Shown here one piece after another: positions 1 through 8,729 of a stretch of 64,000 nt of DNA; position 1 is the stretch's first letter; every line of letters starts with the position of its first letter. Source of the DNA: Sporolactobacillus pectinivorans (GTDB lineage: Bacteria; Bacillota; Bacilli; Bacillales; Sporolactobacillaceae); contig NZ_NXGA01000001.1 in assembly GCF_002802965.1 (NCBI RefSeq), positions 3,569,343-3,633,342 on the forward strand, written 5' to 3'. The notes below the pieces were generated by a model. It saw nothing but the letters and a program-made list of their open reading frames with translations. It made no database searches and was not told where the DNA came from. The translations under genes and the position numbers were made by a program.

Positions 1-1698
1 TATCTCATCACTCAACTCATCAATGAACTTATTTTTATTAAGCTCACTTAAATTTTCACCGAATGGTACTTGATAAATTCTATCCTTCCAAATCTTAAAT
101 TCATCACTTGTCATATTTTTAGACTGAGAACGTTCTACATATGCTAAATGGAATATTAATACAACAATAATATTTTTATATTTTATAGAGTTTAATAATA
201 ATTTAAGTTGAGGAGCAGAAAAACCATGTCCACTCATTAATATACTGTAGCTATATTTTTCTGCTTCGTTCAAAATAAACTGATTGCAATGCTTTGAATA
301 TAATTCCTTATTGATTTCTTCCAAACAAGCACTGTTTTGACCCTCAGTTTCTAATACACAGTCAAATAAAGCTTCAAATACTTCCGATACGTAATTCTGA
401 TTCTTAATCAAACCATCAATGTTGTTTAATGTATCCAGAATTGTATATATATCAGTTCTATACTCTAAATGTTCGTAATTTTTGGTGTTATTAAATATTC
501 CCTTTAAATTATCTACTATCTTTGAAATGCATAGATTTTTAACTTCTTTGTTATTATAGATGGTATGAATTTTAGATGTGGCATAAGCCCCCCAAAAGGT
601 ATTTTTATATATTTTATTTAAATCTTTACTTTGATTCACAAACTTCTTTTCCAAATTATACAGTCTTATTAGATCCCAATTTGCAATTTGAACTATAGCT
701 GATGGAGAATATTCAAAAAAATTAGATTGTTCTATACTATTCCACTTACCTGTGTAGTACCATCTAATTTTTTCTAAATATCTACTAAGTACAAATGATT
801 TAATATAATTCCAGTATTTTTTGTTTGTACTATTTGAATTCACGAATTTATCAATTTTTTCAAAATTATTCTCCATAACAGTTATCTCTTTTACAAATAC
901 CAACTCTAAATACTTTTTAAATTCTGCTTCAGTATTTTTAACCTCGTATGCTCTGTTAAAAATAAAATCTGTTAATTCGCTAGAGCTTGCTGCCTCTCCA
1001 TTATAAGAATTAAAAAGATAACCAAAGCTTACTTTTAATACTTTATCAAATTCACGAGTAAAGTATTTTTTTATTTCCATTTCTATCCTAATTTTTGCAA
1101 TCCAATTCTCTGATTGATAGATATTACTCATCCGAAATATATTTTTTGCCTGATAGATGGACTCAATCAATATGGCAGCACAATAAATGCAAATCATTAT
1201 CATAATGGATAACCAAATAGAGTATAAACTACTACCTATTACTTTCAAATTATCAATGACGCTATTTAGCATACCGTATTCATAATGATAATTTGAAGCA
1301 ATTTTCAAGACTGGAATAATAATTAGTGACCAAAGAAATAATTTAATATGCATTTCATTAAATCTTTTAATCCAAAAATTATCATATAGGTTTCTTTTTA
1401 AATTATATCCCAAATAGAAATTTTCTTTTTTGCTTGAATCCACAGTAACACTTTGTAAAAACGTTACTATAAAAGTCAATATTGTAACCAACCCTGCCGA
1501 AAAAAGAAACATTTCCTTTCCACTTAACTTATATATATCCACTTTATTTATACAGAAATACACAGCAGTTGCCATCCAAATAGAAATATTTATTAGCGGA
1601 TGGATCATAATATCAATAATAAATGTAACTAATTGTACTAACCTGGAAACAAGCTTGTATGCAATAAACCACGCAAAATATTTTATTTTTTCGACCAT
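1..1698 (-). CDS. Membrane protein of unknown function, C-terminus outside window
   Basis: An uninterrupted reading frame of 566 codons starts with ATG at 1698 and runs off the left edge. Hydrophobic segments in the first 190 residues (about 20-55, 62-85, 120-140 and 150-180) predict four membrane passes. A long hydrophilic, probably cytoplasmic region follows. The middle part contains the short motif FWGAYATSK, and the later part LMSGHGFSAPQLK. I do not recognise a family. The gene is AT-rich like the neighbouring accessory genes and lies just downstream of a recombinase fragment, so it is probably island cargo. A multi-pass N-terminus with a large soluble C-terminus would fit a membrane-bound sensor or effector, but nothing in the sequence proves that. 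Confidence 0.75.
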   Translation of the reverse strand, partial: MVEKIKYFAWFIAYKLVSRLVQLVTFIIDIMIHPLINISIWMATAVYFCINKVDIYKLSGKEMFLFSAGLVTILTFIVTFLQSVTVDSSKKENFYLGYNLKRNLYDNFWIKRFNEMHIKLFLWSLIIIPVLKIASNYHYEYGMLNSVIDNLKVIGSSLYSIWLSIMIMICIYCAAILIESIYQAKNIFRMSNIYQSENWIAKIRIEMEIKKYFTREFDKVLKVSFGYLFNSYNGEAASSSELTDFIFNRAYEVKNTEAEFKKYLELVFVKEITVMENNFEKIDKFVNSNSTNKKYWNYIKSFVLSRYLEKIRWYYTGKWNSIEQSNFFEYSPSAIVQIANWDLIRLYNLEKKFVNQSKDLNKIYKNTFWGAYATSKIHTIYNNKEVKNLCISKIVDNLKGIFNNTKNYEHLEYRTDIYTILDTLNNIDGLIKNQNYVSEVFEALFDCVLETEGQNSACLEEINKELYSKHCNQFILNEAEKYSYSILMSGHGFSAPQLKLLLNSIKYKNIIVVLIFHLAYVERSQSKNMTSDEFKIWKDRIYQVPFGENLSELNKNKFIDELSDEI

Positions 1699-1709
1699 AA
1701 TTTAGTAGC

Positions 1710-1904
1710 TTACCCCTTCTTCGAACTATACTTCTTATTCTTTCTCTTCGTGACTTCACCATCTGAAACCACATTACTCCTCATAGTCTTTTCTACCTGT
1801 ACTGCATCAAAGACTTCTTGCGTAGTGATAGCTTCATGATTATCTTTGGATAATAATAGTTCTCTTGGCTGACGGAATCTAATAATTTTGCTGATCGGAT
1901 TTAT
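1710..1904 (-). pseudogene. Fragment of a large serine recombinase (internal 'Recombinase' domain)
   Basis: The minus-strand frame reads NPISK near its start, then DNHEAITTQEVFDAVQ, and stops at 1710. This matches the linker before the zinc ribbon in large serine recombinases. The intact recombinase further right has DPISK and HHEPIVCEEVFENAQ in the same order. The upstream frame is closed by a stop just beyond 1904, and the downstream zinc ribbon is missing. It is a relic of an integrase different from the one at 6734-8500. Confidence 0.7.
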
Positions 1905-1946
1905 TTCTCATTACTCAAGCTCTTATTATAAGCACCTTTGAGCACC

Positions 1947-1988
1947 CTACTTCTTTACTCTTGTCATTAATACTACCTTCTTAACGTG
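1947..1988 (-). other. Displaced RlmCD/RumA C-terminal codons, candidate attR relic
   Basis: Read on the minus strand these codons give HVKKVVLMTRVKK and a stop. This resembles the C-terminus of RumA/RlmCD-type 23S rRNA uracil methyltransferases, which commonly end in HVE-VV-L. No methyltransferase body precedes it; instead it abuts the decayed recombinase tail at 1986-2095. This is the junction expected after integration at the 3' end of such a gene. Confidence 0.6.
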
Positions 1989-2150
1989 GGACAGGACTGC
2001 TATAAGAGGGCAATTTATTGGCCTCGTTTTGGTTATAAGGCTATAATTTATCAGATGTATGTCCTGCTTTTGCATTTTTTCTCAGAGGCTTAATATGGTT
2101 GACAAACATTTGTGTTGTTTAAGGAATTCTTAACTGAAAGAGTTTTGAAG
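1986..2150 (-). pseudogene. Decayed 3' tail of a second serine recombinase
   Basis: The stretch 1986-2095 is about 80% identical by eye to 6763-6871, the 3' end of the intact recombinase. Its translation gives KPLRKNAKAGHTSDKL, a stop, then ANKLPSYSSPV, against KPLRKNAKARHATDKL and TNKLSSYNSPV in the intact gene. Weaker frameshifted similarity continues to about 2150. The homology ends at the CTGTC-CA point where RumA-like codons begin, so this is the end of a former element. Confidence 0.75.
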
Positions 2151-2227
2151 GCGTACAGCCGATCCTTTGTCTCAAATCAAGAAGATTAAAGATACATATA
2201 TTTCGAATATGATAATGTTACATATTA

Positions 2228-3172
2228 TCATTTATCCATTACTGGGAGAGTGTGTTCAACTAAATTAATTCCTATTGTTGATACTGTATATTTTCCATCC
2301 TTCCTAATTAAATAGCCATATCTTGATCCAGTTGCATCAGTTAAATTTTGTTGCAAATTTTCTGGTATTTTGTAAGAAGCAATAGACTTGTAACAAGTAT
2401 AAATATGATCTATCGTAATTTCCTTTTCATTTAAATAATTTTCAATAAAATAAACAAATATCGTTGTTTTTTGCATATTATTTTTAGGTTTCTTTTGATC
2501 AAGAAATTGTTGTAATGTAAAACCTTCTTTAGAGATTAAGTTTAAATCTTTTATGAGTCGAAGCGAAGTTACATTTGACTTTTTCTTGGATCTGTTTTTT
2601 GTAGAGTTTGCACTTTTCTTATTTTTGTTTGGATCATAAGATTCAACATATGCAATCCCATCGGCAGTTAACTCATACTGTTTCGGAGCTTTGTTCTCCG
2701 CATTAGGAGCATCCATTATCAATCCCTTTTTAATCAACGTTCCTAACAGTACGCTGTAATTTGAATACTCGCTCCTTCTTGCATCTGAATAATATCGTTT
2801 TACATCTTCAGATGAGAACATGCGAGTGCTATTTTTCCCCTCATCAAAATATATTGCAATTAGTGTGAAGTCTTGGTCATTCAGTACACCATATTTTTTA
2901 ATAAATGAAGATAAACTTACCCTTGATAAATCTTCATCTAAAGCAGTACTACGAACTGTTGACTCATCTATATCAATTGGTAAAAGCTTTCGATGACTTT
3001 CATCTTCAAAATATGATTTTTCTCTTATCACCCCACGTGTACGTGCTATTGCATCAACAGCAGCCGGAAGAAGTGCATTTAAAAAAACATTTCTCTCACG
3101 TTCGACGACTTCGGCAGATCCATCCGCTTCAAACTCAATTTCTCCAATTTTAAACTTCACATGGTTTTCCAT
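2228..3172 (-). CDS. Hypothetical protein with winged-helix-like segments, second gene of an unknown pair
   Basis: This is a 314-residue soluble protein with a good ribosome binding site (AAGGAGG) before its ATG. The N-terminus (FKIGEIEFEADGSAEVVERE) has the look of a conserved module. The middle (residues 95-180) has helix-rich stretches ending in KQYELTADGIAYVE, typical of winged-helix domains. A lysine/serine linker (about 182-200) precedes a second similar module ending RKDGKYTVSTIGINLV. It lies 17 bp downstream of the 3190-3927 gene on the same strand, so the two are probably co-transcribed. I cannot name the family. Two DNA-binding-like modules beside a HEPN/DUF4145-like partner suggest a regulator or defence component; this is inference. 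Confidence 0.75.
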   Translation of the reverse strand: MENHVKFKIGEIEFEADGSAEVVERERNVFLNALLPAAVDAIARTRGVIREKSYFEDESHRKLLPIDIDESTVRSTALDEDLSRVSLSSFIKKYGVLNDQDFTLIAIYFDEGKNSTRMFSSEDVKRYYSDARRSEYSNYSVLLGTLIKKGLIMDAPNAENKAPKQYELTADGIAYVESYDPNKNKKSANSTKNRSKKKSNVTSLRLIKDLNLISKEGFTLQQFLDQKKPKNNMQKTTIFVYFIENYLNEKEITIDHIYTCYKSIASYKIPENLQQNLTDATGSRYGYLIRKDGKYTVSTIGINLVEHTLPVMDK

Positions 3173-3189
3173 TGTTATGCTCCTCCTTA

Positions 3190-3927
3190 TTACATAAGTC
3201 CAGATTTATTATAAAGTTCTTCTAACATTACGCGATAACTAAGCTTAATATCATCAATGTCCTTTCTGCCAGCAGAATATGTAATATTATGTGCTGAAAA
3301 ATTACCAACTTTTCTAAACGTATCAAACTCGTTTTTAATTCGTGACAGCTTTAGTATTTTGTTACTTTTTGCATTTCTTATAATTTTGTCAAGCATGAGA
3401 TATCCCGAACCAGAAGGATCTCTGATTTCATCATCAATATGTAATTTCTGATATGAAAGTACAAGCATAACTTCAAATAATCGTCGCATTAATACAGCAC
3501 AAGCATCATAACAGTTATATGCATATGAATGATTGATTTGCATTATTAAACGATCTATATATTTGCGCTTACCACAAAATTTGTCTTCATCTATAATTTC
3601 ACTTGATGATTCTATCGTTTCTGTATCGTTCCATGACACCCCAATTTCTTTTTCAAGTTTTTGAAGAATAGCGGGTATAAATTCGAGGACGTTTTTTGTA
3701 TTCTTGACAGGAAACAATACTTTGTCTTTGCTCTTTGTAAGTTTTTCCTTAAGTCGAGAAGAGTTGGGAATATTAAATCCGCATTTTTTCATTAATTCTG
3801 TAATTATTACCATAGTGAACTTCGATTCACCGGTTTCTTTATAATGATAAAAGCACAACAGCTTAGCACGTTCTACTTCTTTTTTGTTTTTCAGATCAGC
3901 TAACTCTATAAAATCAAATATTTGCAT
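3190..3927 (-). CDS. DUF4145-like hypothetical protein, first gene of an unknown pair
   Basis: This 245-residue protein has an AGAGGAA ribosome binding site. Residues 130-240 resemble the helical DUF4145/HEPN-like fold: a run of the type YNCYDACAVLMRRLFEVMLV, then FDTFRKVGNFSAHN. The R-x-V-G-N-F-S-A-H arrangement resembles the RN-(x)-H region of HEPN proteins, although the catalytic spacing is not a perfect match. The N-terminal half (residues 1-110) looks like a separate helical DNA-binding or adaptor domain. It is the leading gene of a two-gene unit with 2228-3172, between mobile-element relics and with low GC. The function is unknown. Confidence 0.75.
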   Translation of the reverse strand: MQIFDFIELADLKNKKEVERAKLLCFYHYKETGESKFTMVIITELMKKCGFNIPNSSRLKEKLTKSKDKVLFPVKNTKNVLEFIPAILQKLEKEIGVSWNDTETIESSSEIIDEDKFCGKRKYIDRLIMQINHSYAYNCYDACAVLMRRLFEVMLVLSYQKLHIDDEIRDPSGSGYLMLDKIIRNAKSNKILKLSRIKNEFDTFRKVGNFSAHNITYSAGRKDIDDIKLSYRVMLEELYNKSGLM

Positions 3928-3949
3928 ATAATTTCCTCTTAATTTAATT

Positions 3950-4170
3950 ATTCTATTTTCAATAAATAATGTAAGGATCGGTGACAGGAAATCAGAAGAA
4001 GGATATGCACTCTACCAATACTTTTATTGAAAAATCACCACGCCTTTTCTTCGCATCCTTACACGTCTGCCCATTAAGCCCCAAAACACTTGGTAACGAT
4101 ACTTAATCACCCAGATCGCGTAATATTTAATGTCATAAACCGCATGACCACTTTTCTAATAGCCGTCCAT
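3950..4170 (-). pseudogene. IS200/IS605-type TnpA remnant
   Basis: The translated minus strand from ATG 4170 gives GHAVYDIKYYAIWVIKYRYQ after an early in-frame stop. This is the hallmark N-terminus of Y1 transposases of the IS200 family (H-x-x-Y-x-x-x-YH-x-x-W-x-x-KYR). Frameshifted traces resembling the following segments reach about 3950. No intact catalytic domain remains. It occupies the gap between the two-gene operon and the HTH gene at 4414. Confidence 0.7.
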
Positions 4171-4272
4171 TACTTTTCACCTTTTAAAAAAGTATAAAAA
4201 TAAAAAAATATGGCTAAAAGTAAATAATACCTAAGTCGGTAGGTCTAGCACCTGTTTCTTAAACTAAATAAT

Positions 4273-4900
4273 CAGTACTTTATAATCATTAATGTTATTT
4301 TACAACAAAAAAAGCATAGATCATAGTAAATATGACAAATTATAGGTACTATTCACTCAATCCATTTCAACAACTACTCAATTAGTAAATACCTTGAAAA
4401 AGGAGTGAACGTCATGACCTACTGGAACCAATCCATTCCCCAAATCACCAATGATCAAAGAATCGAAATATATGAGGGTATATGGAATAAACCAATAAAA
4501 AAGGTAGCAAAAAAGTATGGCATCTCAGATACTACTCTAAGAAAAAGATGTGGGCTGTATGGAATTCCTCTTCCATGTGCAGGTTACTGGGCAAAAAAGA
4601 ATTATGGAAAAGACGTTAAAGTTACACCACTGCCACCTGTTGCTAACCATTCAAAAGTTTATGTAACCAACTATCATTTGAAATTTATTTCTGGATTAGA
4701 CGATTATAGTTATGATGCCCTTCAAAATCTAAATCCGTTAGAAATTTTGTCTGATTCTTCAAGATCCCTTCTCACTCAAAAATTACAGAAGGTGGGTGTT
4801 TTTGTTAATCCTGATACCTATCATGAATACATAAAGAAGCAAATCCAAGATGATAAGAACAAGAAATTAAAAGCGGAGGCATTAAGCAAATTATCGAAAA
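4273..4900 (+). repeat. Left copy of an imperfect ~630 bp direct repeat
   Basis: The sequence from 4273 to about 4900 is closely similar, including the non-coding leader and the AAAAAGGAGTGAAC ribosome binding site, to 19636-20258 in the same orientation. Each copy carries the start of the HTH 'GYWAK' gene. The copies are about 15.4 kb apart and bracket the recombinase and the defence island. They may mark equivalent boundaries of two related elements. Confidence 0.8.
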
Positions 4901-4977
4901 AAAGGATCCAGTCCCTTACTGTTCATGACCGCATAAGGCGCTTTCAGAAGCCGTCGCTTCTCATTCTTCACCCATGA
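4414..4977 (+). CDS. HTH 'GYWAK' protein, C-terminally truncated copy
   Basis: I place the start at ATG 4414, 6 bp after AAGGAGTGAAC; an upstream GTG would lie inside that site. The 187-residue product opens with an HTH segment: EIYEGIWNKP, VAKKYGISDTTLRKRC, then AGYWAKKNYGK. This pattern is common in hypothetical proteins of mobile regions. The homology to the copy at 19784 continues to about residue 160 (KAEALSKLSK). The sequence then departs into the ISLre2 remnant, so the last ~25 residues are probably foreign and the gene is truncated. Its role is unknown, with DNA binding likely. Confidence 0.65.
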   Translation: MTYWNQSIPQITNDQRIEIYEGIWNKPIKKVAKKYGISDTTLRKRCGLYGIPLPCAGYWAKKNYGKDVKVTPLPPVANHSKVYVTNYHLKFISGLDDYSYDALQNLNPLEILSDSSRSLLTQKLQKVGVFVNPDTYHEYIKKQIQDDKNKKLKAEALSKLSKKRIQSLTVHDRIRRFQKPSLLILHP

Positions 4978-5600
4978 AATGCTTGCCTTCAATGTGTTGC
5001 CGTTTTTTTAATCCACGGCAAAGGTTCCATCTGCCTCCGTAAACAAAAAATCCGGCTGCCGCTCTCCATCAAAGTCTCCATGGGCAACTTGGATCGCACG
5101 CTCATGACCCTTCTTTTCTTGAGCTTCGCCGACGGCGTGAACACAACGCATGACCGTGGTGTGACTCATTTGAACTTGAGTCCAATTCGCTAAGGGTTTC
5201 ACAACCTCCCGACAGGTCATATGGCTCGCTAAAGTCGCGGTTTCATTCACCATGGGGCGAGTACCGCATTGTGTTTTCTCAATTCCAGAAGGTCGTCAAA
5301 CAGATAACACGCGTGACTCTCAAAGTTCACCAAACACGTGTGATATACAACGTCACGGGTCCAAATAGAAATTGAAACACCCGTTGATCCTTATGGCTGT
5401 CTACTTTCCAGCCCTACGCCTGTTTCTCATGGGTAATCGTCTGATCAAGTAAAGAAAAATCCCTTTCAACACTCCGCCTAATGAATTGATACATATAAGA
5501 TGGCCGATTCCTCAAACGCCAAAAGATTCGTTTGGTTCTTCCAAATTTCTAATAAATCTTCTATACTATCCATGTGAGAAGGCTTTTATTCCTGATGCAT
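4978..5600 (-). pseudogene. ISLre2 family (UPF0236) transposase remnant
   Basis: The open part (5008-5253) reads SHMTCREVVKPLANWTQVQM, SHTTVMRCVHAVGEAQE and PDFLFTEADGTFAV. This is the typical order of UPF0236/ISLre2 transposases, including the VEADG-like motif. Upstream minus-strand frames give ERDFSLLDQTITHEKQ and FQFLFGPVTLYITR interrupted by stops and frame changes. The 3' half of the transposase is absent. The insertion cut the HTH gene at 4414-4977. The stretch 5600-5760 shows no coding potential that I can defend. Confidence 0.75.
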
Positions 5601-5759
5601 TCACCTTGGTCGGTACAGAATAAGGAGCCTTATCCTTTTCGTCCAGTCAAAAAAGGATAAGGGACACGTTCACATTCCAGTGGTTCATAAAGGTAAATAT
5701 TATGAACCACAAAACCAAATCCGATACCGGTGAAACAAGGACGAACGCTCCTACACTTT

Positions 5760-6554
5760 CTACATTTCTTCTTCAATAACAATAAGCCTTGAATCTCTTA
5801 GTTTACAGTTGTATGAATATTTACTTTTTTTCATTTCCCCTGCAAAGCATAAATAAAAGATTTGTGCATCTTCTTTCTCAGTCGGAATTACATCAAGCAC
5901 GTCATTTAAATAATTATAAACATTTGTGGATATAGAGAGGTCACAAATTAGTTTTCTGCTATCCAAATTTAGAATTTTTAAGTAATATACTTTTACTCCC
6001 ATCTCTCCACTTGGAATATATTTATAGAGATACAATGCACATTTACCATAATATATTTTAGTGTTATCTATCTCGTCATCAAACGTTCCCGAATACAAAC
6101 TTTTATGTGGTAGATATTTTTTCTTATTTCCTTCTGTTGTAATATTGAAAAAATCTTTTTTGTGCCTTCCTTTAGAGTTTGCTCCTGAAGACTCCACATC
6201 TCCTAACTTATTAGTGCTTTTAAGCATTTTGTTCATACAACATACTAATCGATTTTTCATGTCTGTATCATTCAAATCTTTATAAAATGTTTTCGTTTCT
6301 CGTTTACTGGCTTTTTCAAGCCTGTAAGAACAAGCATCATCATGCTTGTCCATATCAGACTCAATCACTTTGAAATACCTGCGTTCATTTCCCTTAGCAA
6401 CTGTAAGGGGTGCTAAGTTGCAAAGAGGGCAAAACATATGTCCTTCATATTTTTCAATGGCTTCTTGATGGTTTTCATCATATAGATCCCAATAAACACT
6501 TGCAGGATAATTTTTGTCGTTTTCAAAATAAAATTCTTCATATTTGCTCTTCAC
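5760..6554 (-). CDS. Hypothetical protein with CxxC/HxxxxC zinc-binding-like N-terminus
   Basis: This 264-residue protein starts at GTG 6554. Residues 42-45 form C-P-L-C, and the segment ending DKHDDACSYRLE supplies a later His and Cys, so the N-terminal 80 residues probably form a small zinc-binding domain. The C-terminal 150 residues are predicted beta-rich (VKVYYLKILNLDSRKLICDLS, AQIFYLCFAGEM) without a recognisable motif. It stands alone between the ISLre2 relic and the recombinase end. Its low GC resembles other island cargo. The function is unknown. Confidence 0.65.
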   Translation of the reverse strand: MKSKYEEFYFENDKNYPASVYWDLYDENHQEAIEKYEGHMFCPLCNLAPLTVAKGNERRYFKVIESDMDKHDDACSYRLEKASKRETKTFYKDLNDTDMKNRLVCCMNKMLKSTNKLGDVESSGANSKGRHKKDFFNITTEGNKKKYLPHKSLYSGTFDDEIDNTKIYYGKCALYLYKYIPSGEMGVKVYYLKILNLDSRKLICDLSISTNVYNYLNDVLDVIPTEKEDAQIFYLCFAGEMKKSKYSYNCKLRDSRLIVIEEEM

Positions 6555-6720
6555 TTAGTCACCAACTTTCCTCTTATGGCCAATAGTCTAAACAATGTTG
6601 CGAAGTGTCCATATGATGTTGCTTGATAAGTTTTCGTAACCCCACTAACACAGGTGTTTTATACGATTAGTGTAGTTCTCCAAATTACCCAAACCCCATC
6701 TTTCAAGAGTTTTTCACATC

Positions 6721-6762
6721 TCACTCAGATATCCTAGACATCAACACCATGCACCCCACATG
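6721..6762 (-). other. Candidate attR: displaced RlmCD/RumA C-terminal codons
   Basis: In the frame shifted against the recombinase, the minus strand reads HVGCMVLMSRISE and a stop at 6721. This is a RumA/RlmCD-like C-terminus without its gene body. The recombinase reads the same DNA as CGVHGVDV. The layout matches integration within the His-Val codons at the 3' end of a 23S rRNA methyltransferase gene, with the native end displaced beyond the integrase. Confidence 0.65.
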
Positions 6763-8500
6763 TGACAGGGCTGTTATAAGAGGACAATTTATTGGTCTCG
6801 TTATGGTTATGGGGGGACAATTTATCAGTGGCATGTCTTGCTTTAGCATTTTTTCTCAGTGGCTTAAATTTCTTGCCATTCAAATGATTTTTCAGGCCCA
6901 TTTTATAGACAAAGGTGAGTTGTGCCGGATCTTTATTGCCGTCTTCATCATAACCGCCGACAATAACTTTCTCTACGATGCTCTCAAAAGTAAATCGATC
7001 AAATTGATTCAGCGCCTTATTCTGTTCTAGGGTCTTCTTGAATTCCTTCAAACGTTGCTTAATGTCCTTCTCATGGCCGGCTGTTTCCTGAAGTTTCTGT
7101 TGCTCGCTTGAAAGCTGTTCCTGCTTTTCAATCAATGCAGCATACTTTGGCTCGTACATTTCTTTCCCGATGGTTGCTTCCAGAAGCATGTCCACCAGCT
7201 TGTTTTTCTTACTCTCGGCAGTAGCGATCTCTTTCTCTAACGCAGCAAGCTGTTTATTCACCGTGCTACTGCTTAACGTTTCGTCTATTCTTTGAAGAAA
7301 TTCATTCAATAGTTCTTTGTCATCGCTGCAAAGCAAACGATAACTTTCAACAAAAGCATCCTCAATCGCTTTTTCGGATATACCCTTGCTATCCGGACAA
7401 AACTTCTTGCCTTTTTTGGTTGCTGCGACGCACTGCCAGATCACCTTGTTGTACTTGGAACCACTATGCCAGTGACGTCTTGATAAATTGCTGCCACAGA
7501 AGCCGCATTCCAGCAGACAGCTGAACGCATATTTCCGGCTGAATTTTTCTCGCTTACCAACTCCTGTCGTCCGCGCGCTGTTTCTCTTATTAAGAATCCT
7601 TTGGGCGTTTTCAAAAACTTCTTCACAAACAATCGGCTCGTGATGATGACGAATGTAAAATTGATCCTCTTCGCCCATATTTTCGAGTCGTCGTTTTGAA
7701 ATCGGATCAACCGTAAATGTCTTACCGAGTAATAAATCTCCTTTATACTTCTCGTTCTTAATAATCCCGAGCACTGTCGTCGGTACCCATGTTGCACTTC
7801 CATGTTTCGTCTTGTAACCAAGGTTCTCCAATTCATGCCCGATCACGGAGCCACCGGCACCCTCAACATATCGGTTGAAAATATATCTGACAATCTCTGC
7901 TTCTTCTTCATTGATGGTAATCGTCTTATCTTCCGGATGATAGTCATAGCCGAGGCAACCTTGAAAGCCGACCAATTCCCCACGCTTCATTTTCATTTTT
8001 AAGCCTTTTTTGACGTTTGCGGAAATGTTCTCCACTTCCTGCTGAGCTACCGAACTGAGTACAACAAGCAGAAGTTCCCCATCCATGGTCAGCGTATTGA
8101 TCTTTTCATCCTCAAAATAGACAGCGATGTTCTTTCCCTTCAACATCCGAACATATTTCAGCGTATCCAATGTATTCCTGGCAAATCTTGAAATGGATTT
8201 GGTAATGACCATATCAATGTCACCATTCATACAGTCATTAATCATACGCTGAAAATTTTCACGTTTCGTTACTTGCGTCCCCGTAATAGCTTCATCTGCA
8301 TAGATATCAACTAGAACCCATTCTTTCTTCTGGTTAATCAAATCCGTGTAATAACTCACTTGTGACTTGTAACTATTCAGCTGGTCTTCATCGTTCGTAC
8401 TGACCCGACAATACGCAGCCACACGCAAACGCTCGATGGATTTGCCACGTAAACGCTTTGACAAACCACTTGTTGCTTTTATCACTTCGACTTCCTGCAT
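6734..8500 (-). CDS. Large serine recombinase (ICE integrase)
   Basis: I choose ATG 8500 because AGAGGTGAG lies just upstream; a 9-codon longer frame begins at 8527. The 588-residue product has the resolvase domain (YCRVSTNDED, catalytic Ser about residue 34; later SRFARNTLD), the 'Recombinase' domain (residues ~180-290), a zinc ribbon with C-x2-C at CGFCGS, a WQC and a later C, and a coiled coil (~400-500). It cuts and joins attP and attB to integrate or excise an element. It occupies the place of int/xis in a Tn916-like element, as TndX does in Tn5397. Its last codons overlap the attR-like RumA sequence. It appears intact. Confidence 0.93.
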   Translation of the reverse strand: MQEVEVIKATSGLSKRLRGKSIERLRVAAYCRVSTNDEDQLNSYKSQVSYYTDLINQKKEWVLVDIYADEAITGTQVTKRENFQRMINDCMNGDIDMVITKSISRFARNTLDTLKYVRMLKGKNIAVYFEDEKINTLTMDGELLLVVLSSVAQQEVENISANVKKGLKMKMKRGELVGFQGCLGYDYHPEDKTITINEEEAEIVRYIFNRYVEGAGGSVIGHELENLGYKTKHGSATWVPTTVLGIIKNEKYKGDLLLGKTFTVDPISKRRLENMGEEDQFYIRHHHEPIVCEEVFENAQRILNKRNSARTTGVGKREKFSRKYAFSCLLECGFCGSNLSRRHWHSGSKYNKVIWQCVAATKKGKKFCPDSKGISEKAIEDAFVESYRLLCSDDKELLNEFLQRIDETLSSSTVNKQLAALEKEIATAESKKNKLVDMLLEATIGKEMYEPKYAALIEKQEQLSSEQQKLQETAGHEKDIKQRLKEFKKTLEQNKALNQFDRFTFESIVEKVIVGGYDEDGNKDPAQLTFVYKMGLKNHLNGKKFKPLRKNAKARHATDKLSPHNHNETNKLSSYNSPVTCGVHGVDV

Positions 8501-8561
8501 ATAACTCACCTCTTTTTGTGTCCCCATTATATTTTAATAATATTATCCAGGGATTCACAAT

Positions 8562-8714
8562 TCAAACGGTTATATCTGAAAATATTCTATAGTCCTTCAT
8601 TAACCGGTTTTTCACAAGTTGGTATTCTTTTTGAGAAATCAATTCACTCGAAAGCAGTTGATTTAACATAGCCAGCTGCATACTGTATCGAATCAACTTT
8701 TCATTTTTCTCCAC
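8562..8714 (-). CDS. Small SHOCT-like protein upstream of recombinase
   Basis: A 50-residue frame starts at GTG 8714, preceded by a strong AAGGAGG site. The product MLNQLLSSELISQKEYQLVK has the helix-turn pattern of SHOCT-type short C-terminal domains (LL-x-x-G/E-L-I-T-x-x-EY-x-x-x-K). It lies about 60 bp upstream of the recombinase start on the same strand and is probably co-expressed. Small proteins of this kind are often found next to large serine recombinases and could be directionality or accessory factors; that role is inferred. Confidence 0.6.
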   Translation of the reverse strand: MEKNEKLIRYSMQLAMLNQLLSSELISQKEYQLVKNRLMKDYRIFSDITV

Positions 8715-8729
8715 TCAAAAACCTCCTTG

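Noticed and set aside
7441..7836. 131-codon minus-strand frame inside the recombinase gene
   Set aside because: It is another frame of the same strand within an intact recombinase and has no start signal.
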